Assembly: GCA_039029135.1 (NCBI GenBank)
Contig: JBCCGT010000034.1
Location: 1-43,966 of the forward strand
Origin: JALZVT01 sp039029135
GTDB lineage: Bacteria; Pseudomonadota; Gammaproteobacteria; Pseudomonadales; Azotimanducaceae
Length of the DNA stretch: 43,966 bases
Direction: 5' to 3'
A program made the translations under genes and the position numbers. How positions within the stretch are numbered: position 1 is the first letter of the stretch; every line of letters begins with the position of its first letter. Below the pieces are notes generated by a model, which saw nothing but the letters and a program-made list of their open reading frames with translations, made no database searches and was not told the DNA's origin. This document shows positions 8,499 through 16,475 of this stretch, piece by piece.

Positions 8499-9400
8499 TG
8501 GCCAAGCGAGACTTTCTGACGCTGCTGGATCTCAGCGTCGAGGACTTGCAGTCGCTGATTGCGCGCGCTCACGTGCTGCGCGAGATGCACGAGACGGGTC
8601 AGGTGTGGCAACCGCTGCGCGGTCGCACGCTGGCGATGATCTTTCAGCTCAGTTCGACGCGCACGCGCGTGGCGTTCGAGGCCGGCATGGCGCAGCTCGG
8701 CGGACACGCGGTGTTCCTGAGCCCGAACGATACGCAGCTCGGCCGCGGCGAGCCGATCGAAGATACGGCGCGTGTGCTGTCGCAGATGGTCGACGCCGTG
8801 ATGATCCGCAACGACTCCCAAGCCGACATCGAGACCTTTGCCAGCTACGCGAGCGTGCCGGTGATCAACGGCATGTCCGAGCGCTTTCATCCCTGCCAGC
8901 TGCTCGCGGACATACAGACGTTCGAGGCCCATCGCGGTTCGATTCAGGGCGCCACCGTCGCCTTCGTCGGCGACGGCTACAACATGTGCAACTCCTACAT
9001 CAACGCGGCGCGCCAGTTCGGTTTTTCGCTGAACGTCGCCTGTCCCGAGGGCTACGAGCCCGACGCCGAGCTGGTCGAGACGTGCAACAACGTGCGGGTC
9101 ATCAACGACGCGCGGGAGGCGGTCGCCAACTGCGATCTGGTCGTCACCGACGTCTGGTCATCGATGGGCCACGAGGACGAACAGGCGAAGCGCCTCGCCG
9201 ACTTTGCGCCCTTCCAGGTCGACCGGGCGCTGCTGGATCTCGCCGCCAGCGACACGCTGTTGATGCACTGTCTGCCCGCGCACCGCGGCGAGGAGGTCAG
9301 CGACGACCTGCTCGACGATCAGCGCAGCGTCGTCTGGGAAGAAGCCGGCAATCGTCTGCACACGCAGAAAGCGCTGCTGGAATTCTTGCTCGCTGGCTAA
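8498..9400 (+). CDS. argF: Ornithine carbamoyltransferase
   Basis: Transfers the carbamoyl group to ornithine to make citrulline. The carbamoyl-phosphate site STRTRVAFEAGMAQLGGHAVFL (from about residue 51) and the ornithine-site loop LLMHCLPAHRGEEV (near residue 250) are both intact, with HPCQLLAD between them. 300 residues is typical of the catabolic/anabolic OTC family; the context with argD and argG argues for the biosynthetic role. The start overlaps the argD stop by one base. It converges on the helicase gene with only 19 bases between the stops. Confidence 0.95.
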   Translation: MAKRDFLTLLDLSVEDLQSLIARAHVLREMHETGQVWQPLRGRTLAMIFQLSSTRTRVAFEAGMAQLGGHAVFLSPNDTQLGRGEPIEDTARVLSQMVDAVMIRNDSQADIETFASYASVPVINGMSERFHPCQLLADIQTFEAHRGSIQGATVAFVGDGYNMCNSYINAARQFGFSLNVACPEGYEPDAELVETCNNVRVINDAREAVANCDLVVTDVWSSMGHEDEQAKRLADFAPFQVDRALLDLAASDTLLMHCLPAHRGEEVSDDLLDDQRSVVWEEAGNRLHTQKALLEFLLAG

Positions 9401-9419
9401 GCGGGTCGGTGCGAAGCGT

Positions 9420-11351
9420 TTAGCGCGACTTAACGTCTCGCCGCTGGGGCTTGCGTCGCGGCCCGCCGGCGGAGCGCTTCGGGAACCCCTTGTTTGCGCG
9501 CTGTTTGGCGCGCCCTTTCTTCACCCCAGCGGCCGCCTTGGAAGCTGTCTTGGTGGCCGTCTTGGAACGCGTCTTGGAAGGGCCGCCATTTTTCGTCGCG
9601 CGCGAGATGCGCAGCTGCTGCCCGCACACCCACGCCTTCTTCAACGCCTGAAAGATCTCACGCGGCATGCCCTCAGGCAGTTCGACTTCGCTGTGGGCAT
9701 CGCGAATGGCCACGCGGCCGATGTGCTGCGCATCCAGCCCCGCTTCGTTGGCGATGGCGCCGACGATGTTGCCGGGTTGCACGCCGTGGTCATGGCCGAC
9801 CTCGATGCGAAACAGCTCAAAGCCCTCTGCCGGCGCGCGGTTCTTACCGCGTTCTTCCGACTCCCCGCCGCGACCCGGTTTCGCGTCGCGCCTGTCGGTG
9901 GCGCTGCGAAAACGCGACGCGCCCTCGCGCGCGGCATGCGCACGCTGATCGCGTCGAGTTTCTCCACGACGCGCACGAGCCGCCGTTGGCTGGACAGCGG
10001 CGTCCAGCAGCAGCGGCCGACCATTGAGCGAAAGGTGCGCGAGCGCAGCAGCGATATCCTGCGCGCTGACTTCTTGTTCCTGCTGTAGCTGGGCGACGAT
10101 GTCGCGCATGACGTCGAGCTCGCCCTCACCCAAACGCTTGATGATGCGCTGTTTGAATATGTCGATGCGCCGATTGTTGACCTCATCGATCGAGGGCAGC
10201 GTGAGCGGCTCGATGCGCGAACGCGTCGCGCGCTCGATCGTGTTCAGCATGCGCCGCTCCCGCGGTGCGGCGAAGAGTATCGCCTCGCCGGTTCGACCCG
10301 CCCGACCGGTGCGGCCGATGCGGTGAATGTAGGACTCGGTGTCGTAGGGAATGTCGTAGTTGATCACATGCGTGATCCGCGCCACGTCGAGACCGCGCGC
10401 GGCGACGTCCGTCGCGACGAGGATGTCCAGCTTTTGCGCCTTGAGCTGCCCGACCGTCTGTTCGCGCTGCCGCTGCGGCATGTCGCCGTTCAGCGCCGCA
10501 GCGCGGAAGCCGCGAGCGGACAGTTTGTCCGCGAGCTCTACGGCGGCCGAGCGGGTGCGCACGAACACCAGGATGGCGTCGAAGGTCTCGACCTCCAGAA
10601 TCCGGGTCAGAGCATCCAGCTTGTGCATGCCGCTGACGATCCAGGCACGCTGGCGAACGGTTTCTGCGGTGGCGGCTCGGGCCTTGATCGCGACGGTCGC
10701 CGGGTCGCGCAAATGCCGGCGCGCGATGCGCTCGATCTCGCGCGGCATGGTCGCGGAAAACAGCGCGGTCTGCCGGCTCTCCGGCGTGCGTTCGAGGATC
10801 CACTCAACATCGTCGATGAAGCCCATACGCAACATCTCGTCGGCCTCGTCGAGCACCAGCGCCTGCAGCGAATCAAGAACGAGCGTGCCGCGCGACAGAT
10901 GATCCTTGACACGACCCGGCGTACCCACGACAACCTGCACGCCGCGCCGCAGCGCACTAATCTGGCCGTGATAGGGCTGGCCGCCGTACAGCGGCAGGAC
11001 GTGGAAGTCGCGCAGCCCCTGCGCATAGCTGTGAAACGCCTCGGCCACCTGAATGGCCAGCTCCCGCGTCGGCGTGAGCACCAGCGCGTGCACGGTGTTG
11101 GCAGCGGTGTCGATGCGGGCGAGCAGCGGTAGCGCAAACGCGGCCGTCTTGCCGGTGCCGGTGGGCGCGTGACCCAGCAGGTCTCTGCCGGTTAGCAGCT
11201 CCGGTATCGCCTCAGCCTGGACAGGCGTCGGCGTCTCGTAACCCAACCCGGCGAGCGCGCCAAGCAAATCGTCGGGCAGACCGAGATCGGCGAACAGATT
11301 CGGACGCGTCGCGGACGACGGCGCGGCAGCAGAGCTTTCGGTGTGGGTCAT
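9420..11351 (-). CDS. deaD: DEAD-box RNA helicase, DeaD/CsdA type
   Basis: ATP-dependent RNA helicase of the cold-shock/ribosome-assembly type. Motifs in order: Q motif, APTGTGKTAAF (I), PTRELA (Ia), VLDEADEML (II), LFSATMP (III), VFVRTRSAA (IV), NGDMPQRQR, DVAARGLD (V) and HRIGRTGRAG (VI). A DbpA-like RNA-binding domain follows (FELFRIEVGHDHGVQPGNIVGAIANEAG...). The last 60 residues are an extremely basic Lys/Arg/Ala/Thr tail, likely for RNA binding. ATG 11351 gives 643 residues; a GTG at 11411 would add 20 residues. The symbol is by family resemblance. Confidence 0.93.
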   Translation of the reverse strand: MTHTESSAAAPSSATRPNLFADLGLPDDLLGALAGLGYETPTPVQAEAIPELLTGRDLLGHAPTGTGKTAAFALPLLARIDTAANTVHALVLTPTRELAIQVAEAFHSYAQGLRDFHVLPLYGGQPYHGQISALRRGVQVVVGTPGRVKDHLSRGTLVLDSLQALVLDEADEMLRMGFIDDVEWILERTPESRQTALFSATMPREIERIARRHLRDPATVAIKARAATAETVRQRAWIVSGMHKLDALTRILEVETFDAILVFVRTRSAAVELADKLSARGFRAAALNGDMPQRQREQTVGQLKAQKLDILVATDVAARGLDVARITHVINYDIPYDTESYIHRIGRTGRAGRTGEAILFAAPRERRMLNTIERATRSRIEPLTLPSIDEVNNRRIDIFKQRIIKRLGEGELDVMRDIVAQLQQEQEVSAQDIAAALAHLSLNGRPLLLDAAVQPTAARARRGETRRDQRAHAAREGASRFRSATDRRDAKPGRGGESEERGKNRAPAEGFELFRIEVGHDHGVQPGNIVGAIANEAGLDAQHIGRVAIRDAHSEVELPEGMPREIFQALKKAWVCGQQLRISRATKNGGPSKTRSKTATKTASKAAAGVKKGRAKQRANKGFPKRSAGGPRRKPQRRDVKSR

Positions 11352-11507
11352 GGCGGCAGCGGCAGGGGCGTTTTCACGCGGTGCGCGATCATACCCGAGG
11401 CTTGCGTCCACGAGGACCCCCGGATGGCGGTCAGAAAATCGCCGCCGCCTACCCGAACGCTGAACCGCTATAGTCTGCGGCAGCGTAGCTGATTTGCAGA
11501 GACTGCA

Positions 11508-12719
11508 GTGGTTCGACTGAGCGACCTACCCGAATACGAGCGCGAACACCTGCTCGACAAGAACGGCCCGCCGCTCGGACCGCCGCGCTTTCACAGATCC
11601 GACAAGCCGCTCGGCGATATGCGCGTCGCGCTGATCACCACCGCCGGCCTGCACTTTCGCGACGACGCTGCGTTTCACGTCGTCGACAGCGGTTTCCGCC
11701 CCATCCCCGCAGAGGCGGACACCGGCGACCTGGTGATGAGCCACAGCTCCGTGAACTTCGACAAGTCCGGCTTCGCGGCCGACGTCGAGCTCGTGCTGCC
11801 GCTGCGACGCCTGCACGAACTTGCGGCGCAGGGTGTCGTGGGCAGCGTCGCCGATCTGCACTTCAGCTTCATGGGCGCCGGCCTCGAACCCGCAGCCTAC
11901 GCCGACTCTGCCGCTCAGGTCGCGGGCCTGCTGCAGGCGGATGCCGTCGACGCCGTTTTTCTGACGCCAGTCTGACCCAACTGCACGCGCGCCGTGTGCG
12001 CGCTGGGCTATCACCTGGAGGCGCACGCCATTGCCAGCGTGTGCGTCACGCTGGTCCGCGAAAACGCGGCCGCCCTGCAGCCGCCGCGCGCGCTCTGGGT
12101 GCCCTTTCCGCTGGGCCGTCCGATGGGCGCACCCAATGCGCCCGCGTTCCAACGCCGGGTGCTGCGAGCCGGCCTGGACCTGCTGCGGCGAGACGCGGGT
12201 CCGGTGCTGGAAGACTTTCCCGACGATGCGCCCGCGAGCGCCGAGGCCGAGGCGCCGGCGTGCCCGGTCAGTTTCGGCGCCCCCGCCACGGCATCCTGGT
12301 CGCAGCGCCTAACCCAGGAGCGCGCCGCTCTGGCCCCTTGGTACGAACTGTCGCGAAGGCGTCGCGACGGCCGCACACTGGTCGGGCTATACGCGGGCGG
12401 CATCGACGCCGCGCTCATCACGCTGGCCGACTGTCTGCAGAGCGATCGCGTGCCTGACATCGGCTGGCTGAAGCCCGCGATAGAAGATCTGAAGAGCTAC
12501 TACCTGGAGGCGCTGACGGCACAGCCCGGACGCTACGCGCCCGAAGCCCTCGATCGGCGAATCTGGTTTGAGACCGAACTGGGTGCTGCGCTGCACGAGC
12601 TGCACCGTCGCTACGCCGCGCACCCGCGGCTACATCCGCTCGCGCGAATCGTCCTGCCGCGGGCGGCGCTCGAGGAGCGGCCCGACGAACCTGGGCCTGA
12701 CGCAGGAGAAACCGCATGA
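11508..12719 (+). CDS. GrdB-family selenoprotein with in-frame UGA (Sec156)
   Basis: One 403-residue reading frame interrupted only by TGA at 11973-11975, which I read as selenocysteine. Before the TGA the protein is the N-terminal half of the glycine/sarcosine/betaine reductase selenoprotein B family: MRVALITTAGLHF, GDLVMSHSSVNFDKSGF, ADVELVLPLRRLHELAAQGVVG, LHFSFMGAG. After it, in the same frame with no start needed, come P-N-C-T-R and the C-terminal half (ASVCVTLVREN, PPRALWVPFPLGRPMGAP, QRRVLRAGLDLL). The motif is therefore U-P-N-C, a UxxC redox pair with Cys159, placed where GrdB/PrdB proteins carry Sec. A hairpin directly follows the UGA. It starts with GTG with a poor ribosome site. 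The stop overlaps the dioxygenase ATG. The substrate is unknown; classical GrdB partners are absent. A C-terminal extension of about 130 residues is not recognised. Confidence 0.85.
11973..11975 (+). other. Predicted selenocysteine codon (UGA)
   Basis: In-frame TGA between ACG-CCA-GTC and CCC-AAC-TGC. Family resemblance continues without a frame change on both sides, and a cysteine follows three codons later (UxxC). Confidence 0.85.
11976..12007 (+). promoter_or_regulatory. Candidate bacterial SECIS hairpin
   Basis: Immediately after the UGA, CCCA (11976-11979) pairs with TGGG (12004-12007) and GCGCGC (11987-11992) pairs with GCGCGC (11998-12003). The apical loop is CGTGT, with an unpaired 7-base internal strand on the 5' side. 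The apical loop begins 17 bases after the UGA and has a G in its first two positions, as expected of bacterial SECIS elements read by SelB. The pairing was done by eye in very GC-rich sequence, so other folds are possible. Confidence 0.6.
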
Positions 12720-13591
12720 AGATCATCCCGCACACGCCAGGCTTCGCGGCCGACATAGAGGGCGTCGACGCGCGCGCGATCGACGAGGTGACCTTCGAGG
12801 CCCTGTACGCCGCCTGGCTGCACTACGGGGTGCTGCGCCTGCGCAACCAGCCGCTAGATGATGACGAACTGCAGGCGTTCAGCGCCCGCTTCGGACCGCT
12901 CGAGGAGATTCCGCTGGGCCGCATGCCCGAACACCAGCGCGCGCAACTCGACAATCGCTACGTCACGCGGATATCGAACATCGTGGAGAACGGCCGCCCG
13001 ATCGGCGGCCTTGGCAACGCCGAGGCAAGCTGGCACTCCGACATGAACTACGTCGAGACGCCGCCGCCCGCGAGTGTGCTGCTCGGCGTGGAGATACCCA
13101 GCGTCGGCGGCGACACCTGGTTCGCCGATCAGGCGGCGGCGCACGCGGCGCTGCCCAACGATCTGCGTGCCCGCGCCGCGCCGCTGCGCATCAAGCACGA
13201 CGCGGCCCACACGAGCGTCGGCAGTCTGCGTCCCGGGTTTGCGGACGTCAGCGATCCGCGCGACGCGCCGGGTGCGAGCCACCCTATCTTGCAGGCCCAT
13301 GCGGAGACGGGTCTGGCCGTGCTCTATCTCGGGCGCCGGGAATGGGCCTCGATACCGGGACTGACGCTGCACGACAGCGAAGCGCTGCTAGATGACCTGT
13401 GGCAGTACGCCGCCCTTCCCGCCAACACCTGGCGCCAGCGTTGGCGCAAAGACGATCTGATCATCTGGGACAATCGCCGGGTGCTGCACCGGCGAGAGGG
13501 CTTCGACAATCGCGAGCGGCGGCTGATGAAGCGCTGTCAGGTGCTGCAGCGGGACCCGCCGGCACTGGCTGCTGAGGCACCATACATGTAG
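12716..13591 (+). CDS. TauD/TfdA-family Fe(II)/2-oxoglutarate dioxygenase
   Basis: 291-residue non-heme iron dioxygenase. The iron ligands are visible as H107-S-D109 in SWHSDMNYVETPP and a distal His258 in IIWDNRRVLHRREGF. The Arg that binds 2-oxoglutarate is likely in the following NRERRLMKR segment. TauD-family members hydroxylate sulfonates, aryloxy acids and other small acids; the substrate here cannot be told. The ATG overlaps the stop of the selenoprotein (ATGA), so they are very likely co-translated and may act in one pathway. The stop codon lies inside the first palindromic operator of the downstream gap genes. Confidence 0.9.
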   Translation: MKIIPHTPGFAADIEGVDARAIDEVTFEALYAAWLHYGVLRLRNQPLDDDELQAFSARFGPLEEIPLGRMPEHQRAQLDNRYVTRISNIVENGRPIGGLGNAEASWHSDMNYVETPPPASVLLGVEIPSVGGDTWFADQAAAHAALPNDLRARAAPLRIKHDAAHTSVGSLRPGFADVSDPRDAPGASHPILQAHAETGLAVLYLGRREWASIPGLTLHDSEALLDDLWQYAALPANTWRQRWRKDDLIIWDNRRVLHRREGFDNRERRLMKRCQVLQRDPPALAAEAPYM

Positions 13592-13602
13592 TCCTACTAC
13601 TT
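13586..13602. promoter_or_regulatory. HexR-like operator, upstream copy
   Basis: ATGTAGTCCTACTACTT: 5-bp perfect arms GTAGT/ACTAC. It matches the perfect site 62 bases downstream at 13 of 17 positions and overlaps the stop codon of the dioxygenase gene. The centre-to-centre spacing is about six helical turns, fitting co-operative binding. Confidence 0.55.
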
Positions 13603-13647
13603 TGTGGGCCGTATTCAGGCTAAAAATTGGCTGCAGAACACCATTTC

Positions 13648-13664
13648 ATGTAGTTTAACTACAT
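13648..13664. promoter_or_regulatory. HexR-like operator, perfect palindrome
   Basis: ATGTAGTTTAACTACAT is a perfect 8-bp inverted repeat around one base. It closely fits the TGTA(A/G)TT-AA(T/C)TACA type of site known for HexR, the RpiR-family regulator of central carbon genes in gammaproteobacteria, which often controls gapA. It lies 124 bases before the first GAPDH-fold gene. The assignment to HexR is from memory of the motif and from the target gene. Confidence 0.7.
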
Positions 13665-13787
13665 TGCAATCGTTCAGGCGGGCTTGCGCACAACAGGGCG
13701 CTGCGGGGAGAAGACCGGCAATTCGCGCCGTCGCAGAGGTCGTAAGACAGCACCGGTGTCGCGGACACAGGAGAGGTAGGAAAGAGC

Positions 13788-14807
13788 ATGAAACCCATCC
13801 GCATCGGTCTCATGGGCTTCGGTCAGGTCGGACGGCAAATCTATCGGCTCGCGCTCGCCGACGAGCGCTTCGAGGTGGTCGCCATCTCGGACATCGGCAA
13901 GCCGGAGATTCTACTGAACCTGCTGACCAAGTCGCGCGGCCGCAAGACGGACGCGACGCTCAGCGGCAACTATCTGGTCGCGGGCGGCAGCCGCGCCCGG
14001 CTGATGTCCGCGAACCTGCCGAACGAGATTCCCTGGGACGTCTTCGGGGTCGACGTGGTGGTCGACGCCACCGGGATCTTTCGATCACGCGACGATCTGG
14101 CACCGCACATCGGCAACGGCGCCCATCGGGTCATCACGTCGGTGTTGCCGATCGGCGAACTCGATCGCGTGGTGCTCTACGGGGTCAACAACGACCAGGC
14201 CGTGGCGAGCGACCGCATCGTGTCCGCGGGCTCGGCCAGCACCACGGCGAGCGCGCTGCTGCTGCGGGCGTTCTGCGAACGCTGGCCGCTCGAACAGGCC
14301 AGCATGACGTCGGTGCACGCCTACACCAGCGATCAGTCGCTGCAGGACTACGCCGGACCGGACATACGCCGCTCCCGGTCGGGCGCCGAGAACATCATTC
14401 CCAACTCCACGCCCGCCCGCGAATGGGTGGAACGCACGCTGCCGGAACTCGGCGGGCGATTCAGCGCCTACGCGCTGAACGTGCCCGTGCAGGTCGGCTC
14501 GCTGCTCGACATCACCGTCGTCACCCGCGACAGCGCACCGAGGGTTGAAGAGGCAAATGTGTTCTTCGAACAGGTAGCCGCGGAAAAGGCGCGGCTGCTC
14601 GCGACCACGCGCGATCCCATCGTCTCCTCCGACGTGCGCGGCACCACCCAGTCGCTGATCGTGGATCTCGACGCGACGATGCGCGCGGGATCCAAGATGC
14701 TCAAACTCATCGCCTGGCATGAAACGCTGGGCCACGCGCAGCGCATCCTGGACGTCGCCGGGCTGTATGCCCTGCTCGACGCGAATCGACTGGCGGAGGC
14801 TTCCTGA
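13788..14807 (+). CDS. GAPDH-fold paralogue lacking the catalytic cysteine
   Basis: 339-residue protein clearly derived from glyceraldehyde-3-phosphate dehydrogenase: GFGQVGRQIYRLAL dinucleotide fold, VVVDATGIFRSRD, SVHAYTSDQSLQDY and AENIIPNSTPA are all kept. Aligned without gaps to the next gene, the active-site SNASCTTNC has become SAGSASTTA, so catalytic Cys150 is Ala. His177 is kept. The phosphate-site SRVPVP is LNVPVQ, and the NAD-contacting WYDNEWGY near the C-terminus is AWHETLGH. It is therefore unlikely to be an active phosphorylating GAPDH. It precedes the intact gap gene by one base and shares its promoter, so a regulatory or hetero-oligomeric role is possible. ATG with an upstream AGGAAAG. 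Confidence 0.88.
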   Translation: MKPIRIGLMGFGQVGRQIYRLALADERFEVVAISDIGKPEILLNLLTKSRGRKTDATLSGNYLVAGGSRARLMSANLPNEIPWDVFGVDVVVDATGIFRSRDDLAPHIGNGAHRVITSVLPIGELDRVVLYGVNNDQAVASDRIVSAGSASTTASALLLRAFCERWPLEQASMTSVHAYTSDQSLQDYAGPDIRRSRSGAENIIPNSTPAREWVERTLPELGGRFSAYALNVPVQVGSLLDITVVTRDSAPRVEEANVFFEQVAAEKARLLATTRDPIVSSDVRGTTQSLIVDLDATMRAGSKMLKLIAWHETLGHAQRILDVAGLYALLDANRLAEAS

Positions 14808-14808
14808 C

Positions 14809-15810
14809 ATGCGCATCGCGATCAACGGTTTCGGCCGCATCGGCCGCGCGGTCTTTCGGATCGCGGAGCAAACGCCCCGCATCGAGGTCGTCGCCATCAA
14901 CGACCTGTTCGACGACGAGGCACTGCGCTATCTGCTGCAGTACGACACGGTCATGGGACGCTTTGACGGCGAGGTGAGCGTCGAGGACGGCGAACTGATC
15001 ACGCCGAACGCCCGCGTGCGCATGCTCAGCGAACGCAACCCCGCGGAGTTGCCCTGGGCCGAACTCGGCATCGATGCGGTCGTCGAGTCCACCGGCGTAT
15101 TTCGCACGCGCGAGACCTGCGCGATGCATCTTTCTGCCGGTGCCAAACGCGTGCTGCTCACCGTGCCCGCCAAAGACGAGATCGACTACACCGTGGTGCT
15201 GGGCGTCAACGACGCCGGGCTGAGTGCCGCGCACCAGATCGTCTCCAACGCAAGCTGCACGACGAACTGTCTTGCGCCCATAGCCAAGGTGCTACACGCC
15301 TCCTTCGGTATCGCGAGCGGCGTCATCAACACGGTGCACGCCTACACGAACGACCAGCGGCTGGCCGACGTACCCCATTCCGACTGGCGCCGCAGCCGCG
15401 CGGCGGCCGAGAACATCATCCCAACGTCGACGGGCGCGGCCAAGGCCGTGGGCGTCGTGCTGCCGGAGCTAAACGGTCGGCTGGACGGTATCGCCTCTCG
15501 CGTACCGGTGCCCGACGGCTCGGTCGTGGACCTGTTCGTCGAACTGGAAAGCGATGTGAGCGTCGGCGCGATACACGCGGCGATCGAAGCCGCGCGCGAT
15601 AATGCGACAATGAGCCAGGTGCTCGAATTCACGGAACAGCCGGTCGTGTCATCAGACATCATCGGCAATCCCCACTCGTCGATCTTCGACGGCTCGTTCA
15701 CCCAGGTGACGGGCAAGCGCTACGCGAAGATGCTGTCGTGGTACGACAACGAGTGGGGCTACTCGAATCGGGTGTGCGACGTGTTGAAGCGGATGGACGC
15801 GTTGAGCTAG
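14809..15810 (+). CDS. gap: Glyceraldehyde-3-phosphate dehydrogenase
   Basis: Intact phosphorylating GAPDH of glycolysis/gluconeogenesis, 333 residues. It has INGFGRIGRAVFR at the N-terminus, IVSNASCTTNCLAP with Cys150, HAYTNDQ with His177, SRVPVPDGSVVDL, and WYDNEWGYSNR at the C-terminus. VVAINDL places an Asp after the second strand, consistent with NAD preference. I start it at ATG 14809, where GGAGGC lies upstream and the previous stop is one base away; a longer in-frame reading from 14719 has no family resemblance. It forms a two-gene unit with the Cys-less paralogue behind HexR-like operators. Erythrose-4-phosphate dehydrogenase is a less likely alternative. Confidence 0.94.
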   Translation: MRIAINGFGRIGRAVFRIAEQTPRIEVVAINDLFDDEALRYLLQYDTVMGRFDGEVSVEDGELITPNARVRMLSERNPAELPWAELGIDAVVESTGVFRTRETCAMHLSAGAKRVLLTVPAKDEIDYTVVLGVNDAGLSAAHQIVSNASCTTNCLAPIAKVLHASFGIASGVINTVHAYTNDQRLADVPHSDWRRSRAAAENIIPTSTGAAKAVGVVLPELNGRLDGIASRVPVPDGSVVDLFVELESDVSVGAIHAAIEAARDNATMSQVLEFTEQPVVSSDIIGNPHSSIFDGSFTQVTGKRYAKMLSWYDNEWGYSNRVCDVLKRMDALS

Positions 15811-15853
15811 GTGGCGAGCGTGTTGAGCGAGCGGTGAAAGCGCATCTGATCTC

Positions 15854-15867
15854 TAAAGCGGACGTTC
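15854..15867 (+). repeat. Copy A of a recurring 14-base motif
   Basis: TAAAGCGGACGTTC, one mismatch to copy B at 17884. It lies just upstream of the two small membrane-protein genes, at the start of the lower-GC accessory region. Confidence 0.5.
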
Positions 15868-15956
15868 GGCCAACCAATAGAATTGGGCGGCTACCGACCC
15901 GTAGCCGACCTCCGGCGTTCGATGCGATACTCATCACGAGGCTAAGAGGTAACAAA

Positions 15957-16475
15957 ATGAATTGGGATGCAATCGGCGCCGTTGGTGAGGTATTGGGAGC
16001 TATTGGCGTTCTCGTTACCCTAATTTATCTAGCCTTCCAGATTAGGCTCAATTCAAAGTTGCTCAAGAGTTCGGTTGACCAAAACAACGCTGAGAATTCT
16101 CGCAATCAGTTCAGTCTTTTCCAAGATTCCTATACTCGTAAAGCCGTATTGAAAGCCTTCCACACAGACGAGGAGTTAACGTTGGAAGAGGCAACAGCCG
16201 CTGAGGCGTTCTTTATGGGCTCCATGACATCCTTCCAATCGCAGTATTTCAATTTCTCATCAGGAGCAATGTCCGAACAAGAGTGGGATGTTACTAAAGC
16301 CTTAATCGCACAGTATTTCACTACCAGCTGGCCGCGCGCTTGGTGGGAATTCGCAGTGTTAGGTTTTGATCCGAAATTCGTGGTGATCGTGAACCAAATC
16401 GTTGAGGCGCAAGAGCTGTCCGGTAGTCACTTAACCCAAATACAAACTAGAGCATCGGAGATCCGACAGAAATGA
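15957..16475 (+). CDS. Small membrane-anchored protein, first of a paralogous pair
   Basis: 172-residue protein of unknown function. One N-terminal transmembrane helix (about residues 5-27, GAVGEVLGAIGVLVTLIYLAFQI) is followed by a basic/polar region and a soluble helical domain (...SQYFNFSSGAMSEQEW, WPRAWWEF). I start it at ATG 15957, which has AAGAGG about 7 bases upstream. The stop overlaps the ATG of the next gene, a diverged copy with the same layout. Base composition is much more AT-rich than the flanking gap genes, which suggests transfer. No named family recognised. Confidence 0.8.
   Translation: MNWDAIGAVGEVLGAIGVLVTLIYLAFQIRLNSKLLKSSVDQNNAENSRNQFSLFQDSYTRKAVLKAFHTDEELTLEEATAAEAFFMGSMTSFQSQYFNFSSGAMSEQEWDVTKALIAQYFTTSWPRAWWEFAVLGFDPKFVVIVNQIVEAQELSGSHLTQIQTRASEIRQK

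Noticed and set aside
11461..11507. Promoter for the selenoprotein operon (TATAGT at 11469-11474)
   Set aside because: A reasonable -10-like hexamer, but no matching -35 element was seen at the right spacing, so I do not call it.
11508..12719. Two separate genes or a pseudogene split at 11975/11994
   Set aside because: The frame is unchanged across the TGA, family resemblance continues on both sides, a UxxC motif results, and the only start for a second gene would be an internal GTG without a ribosome site.
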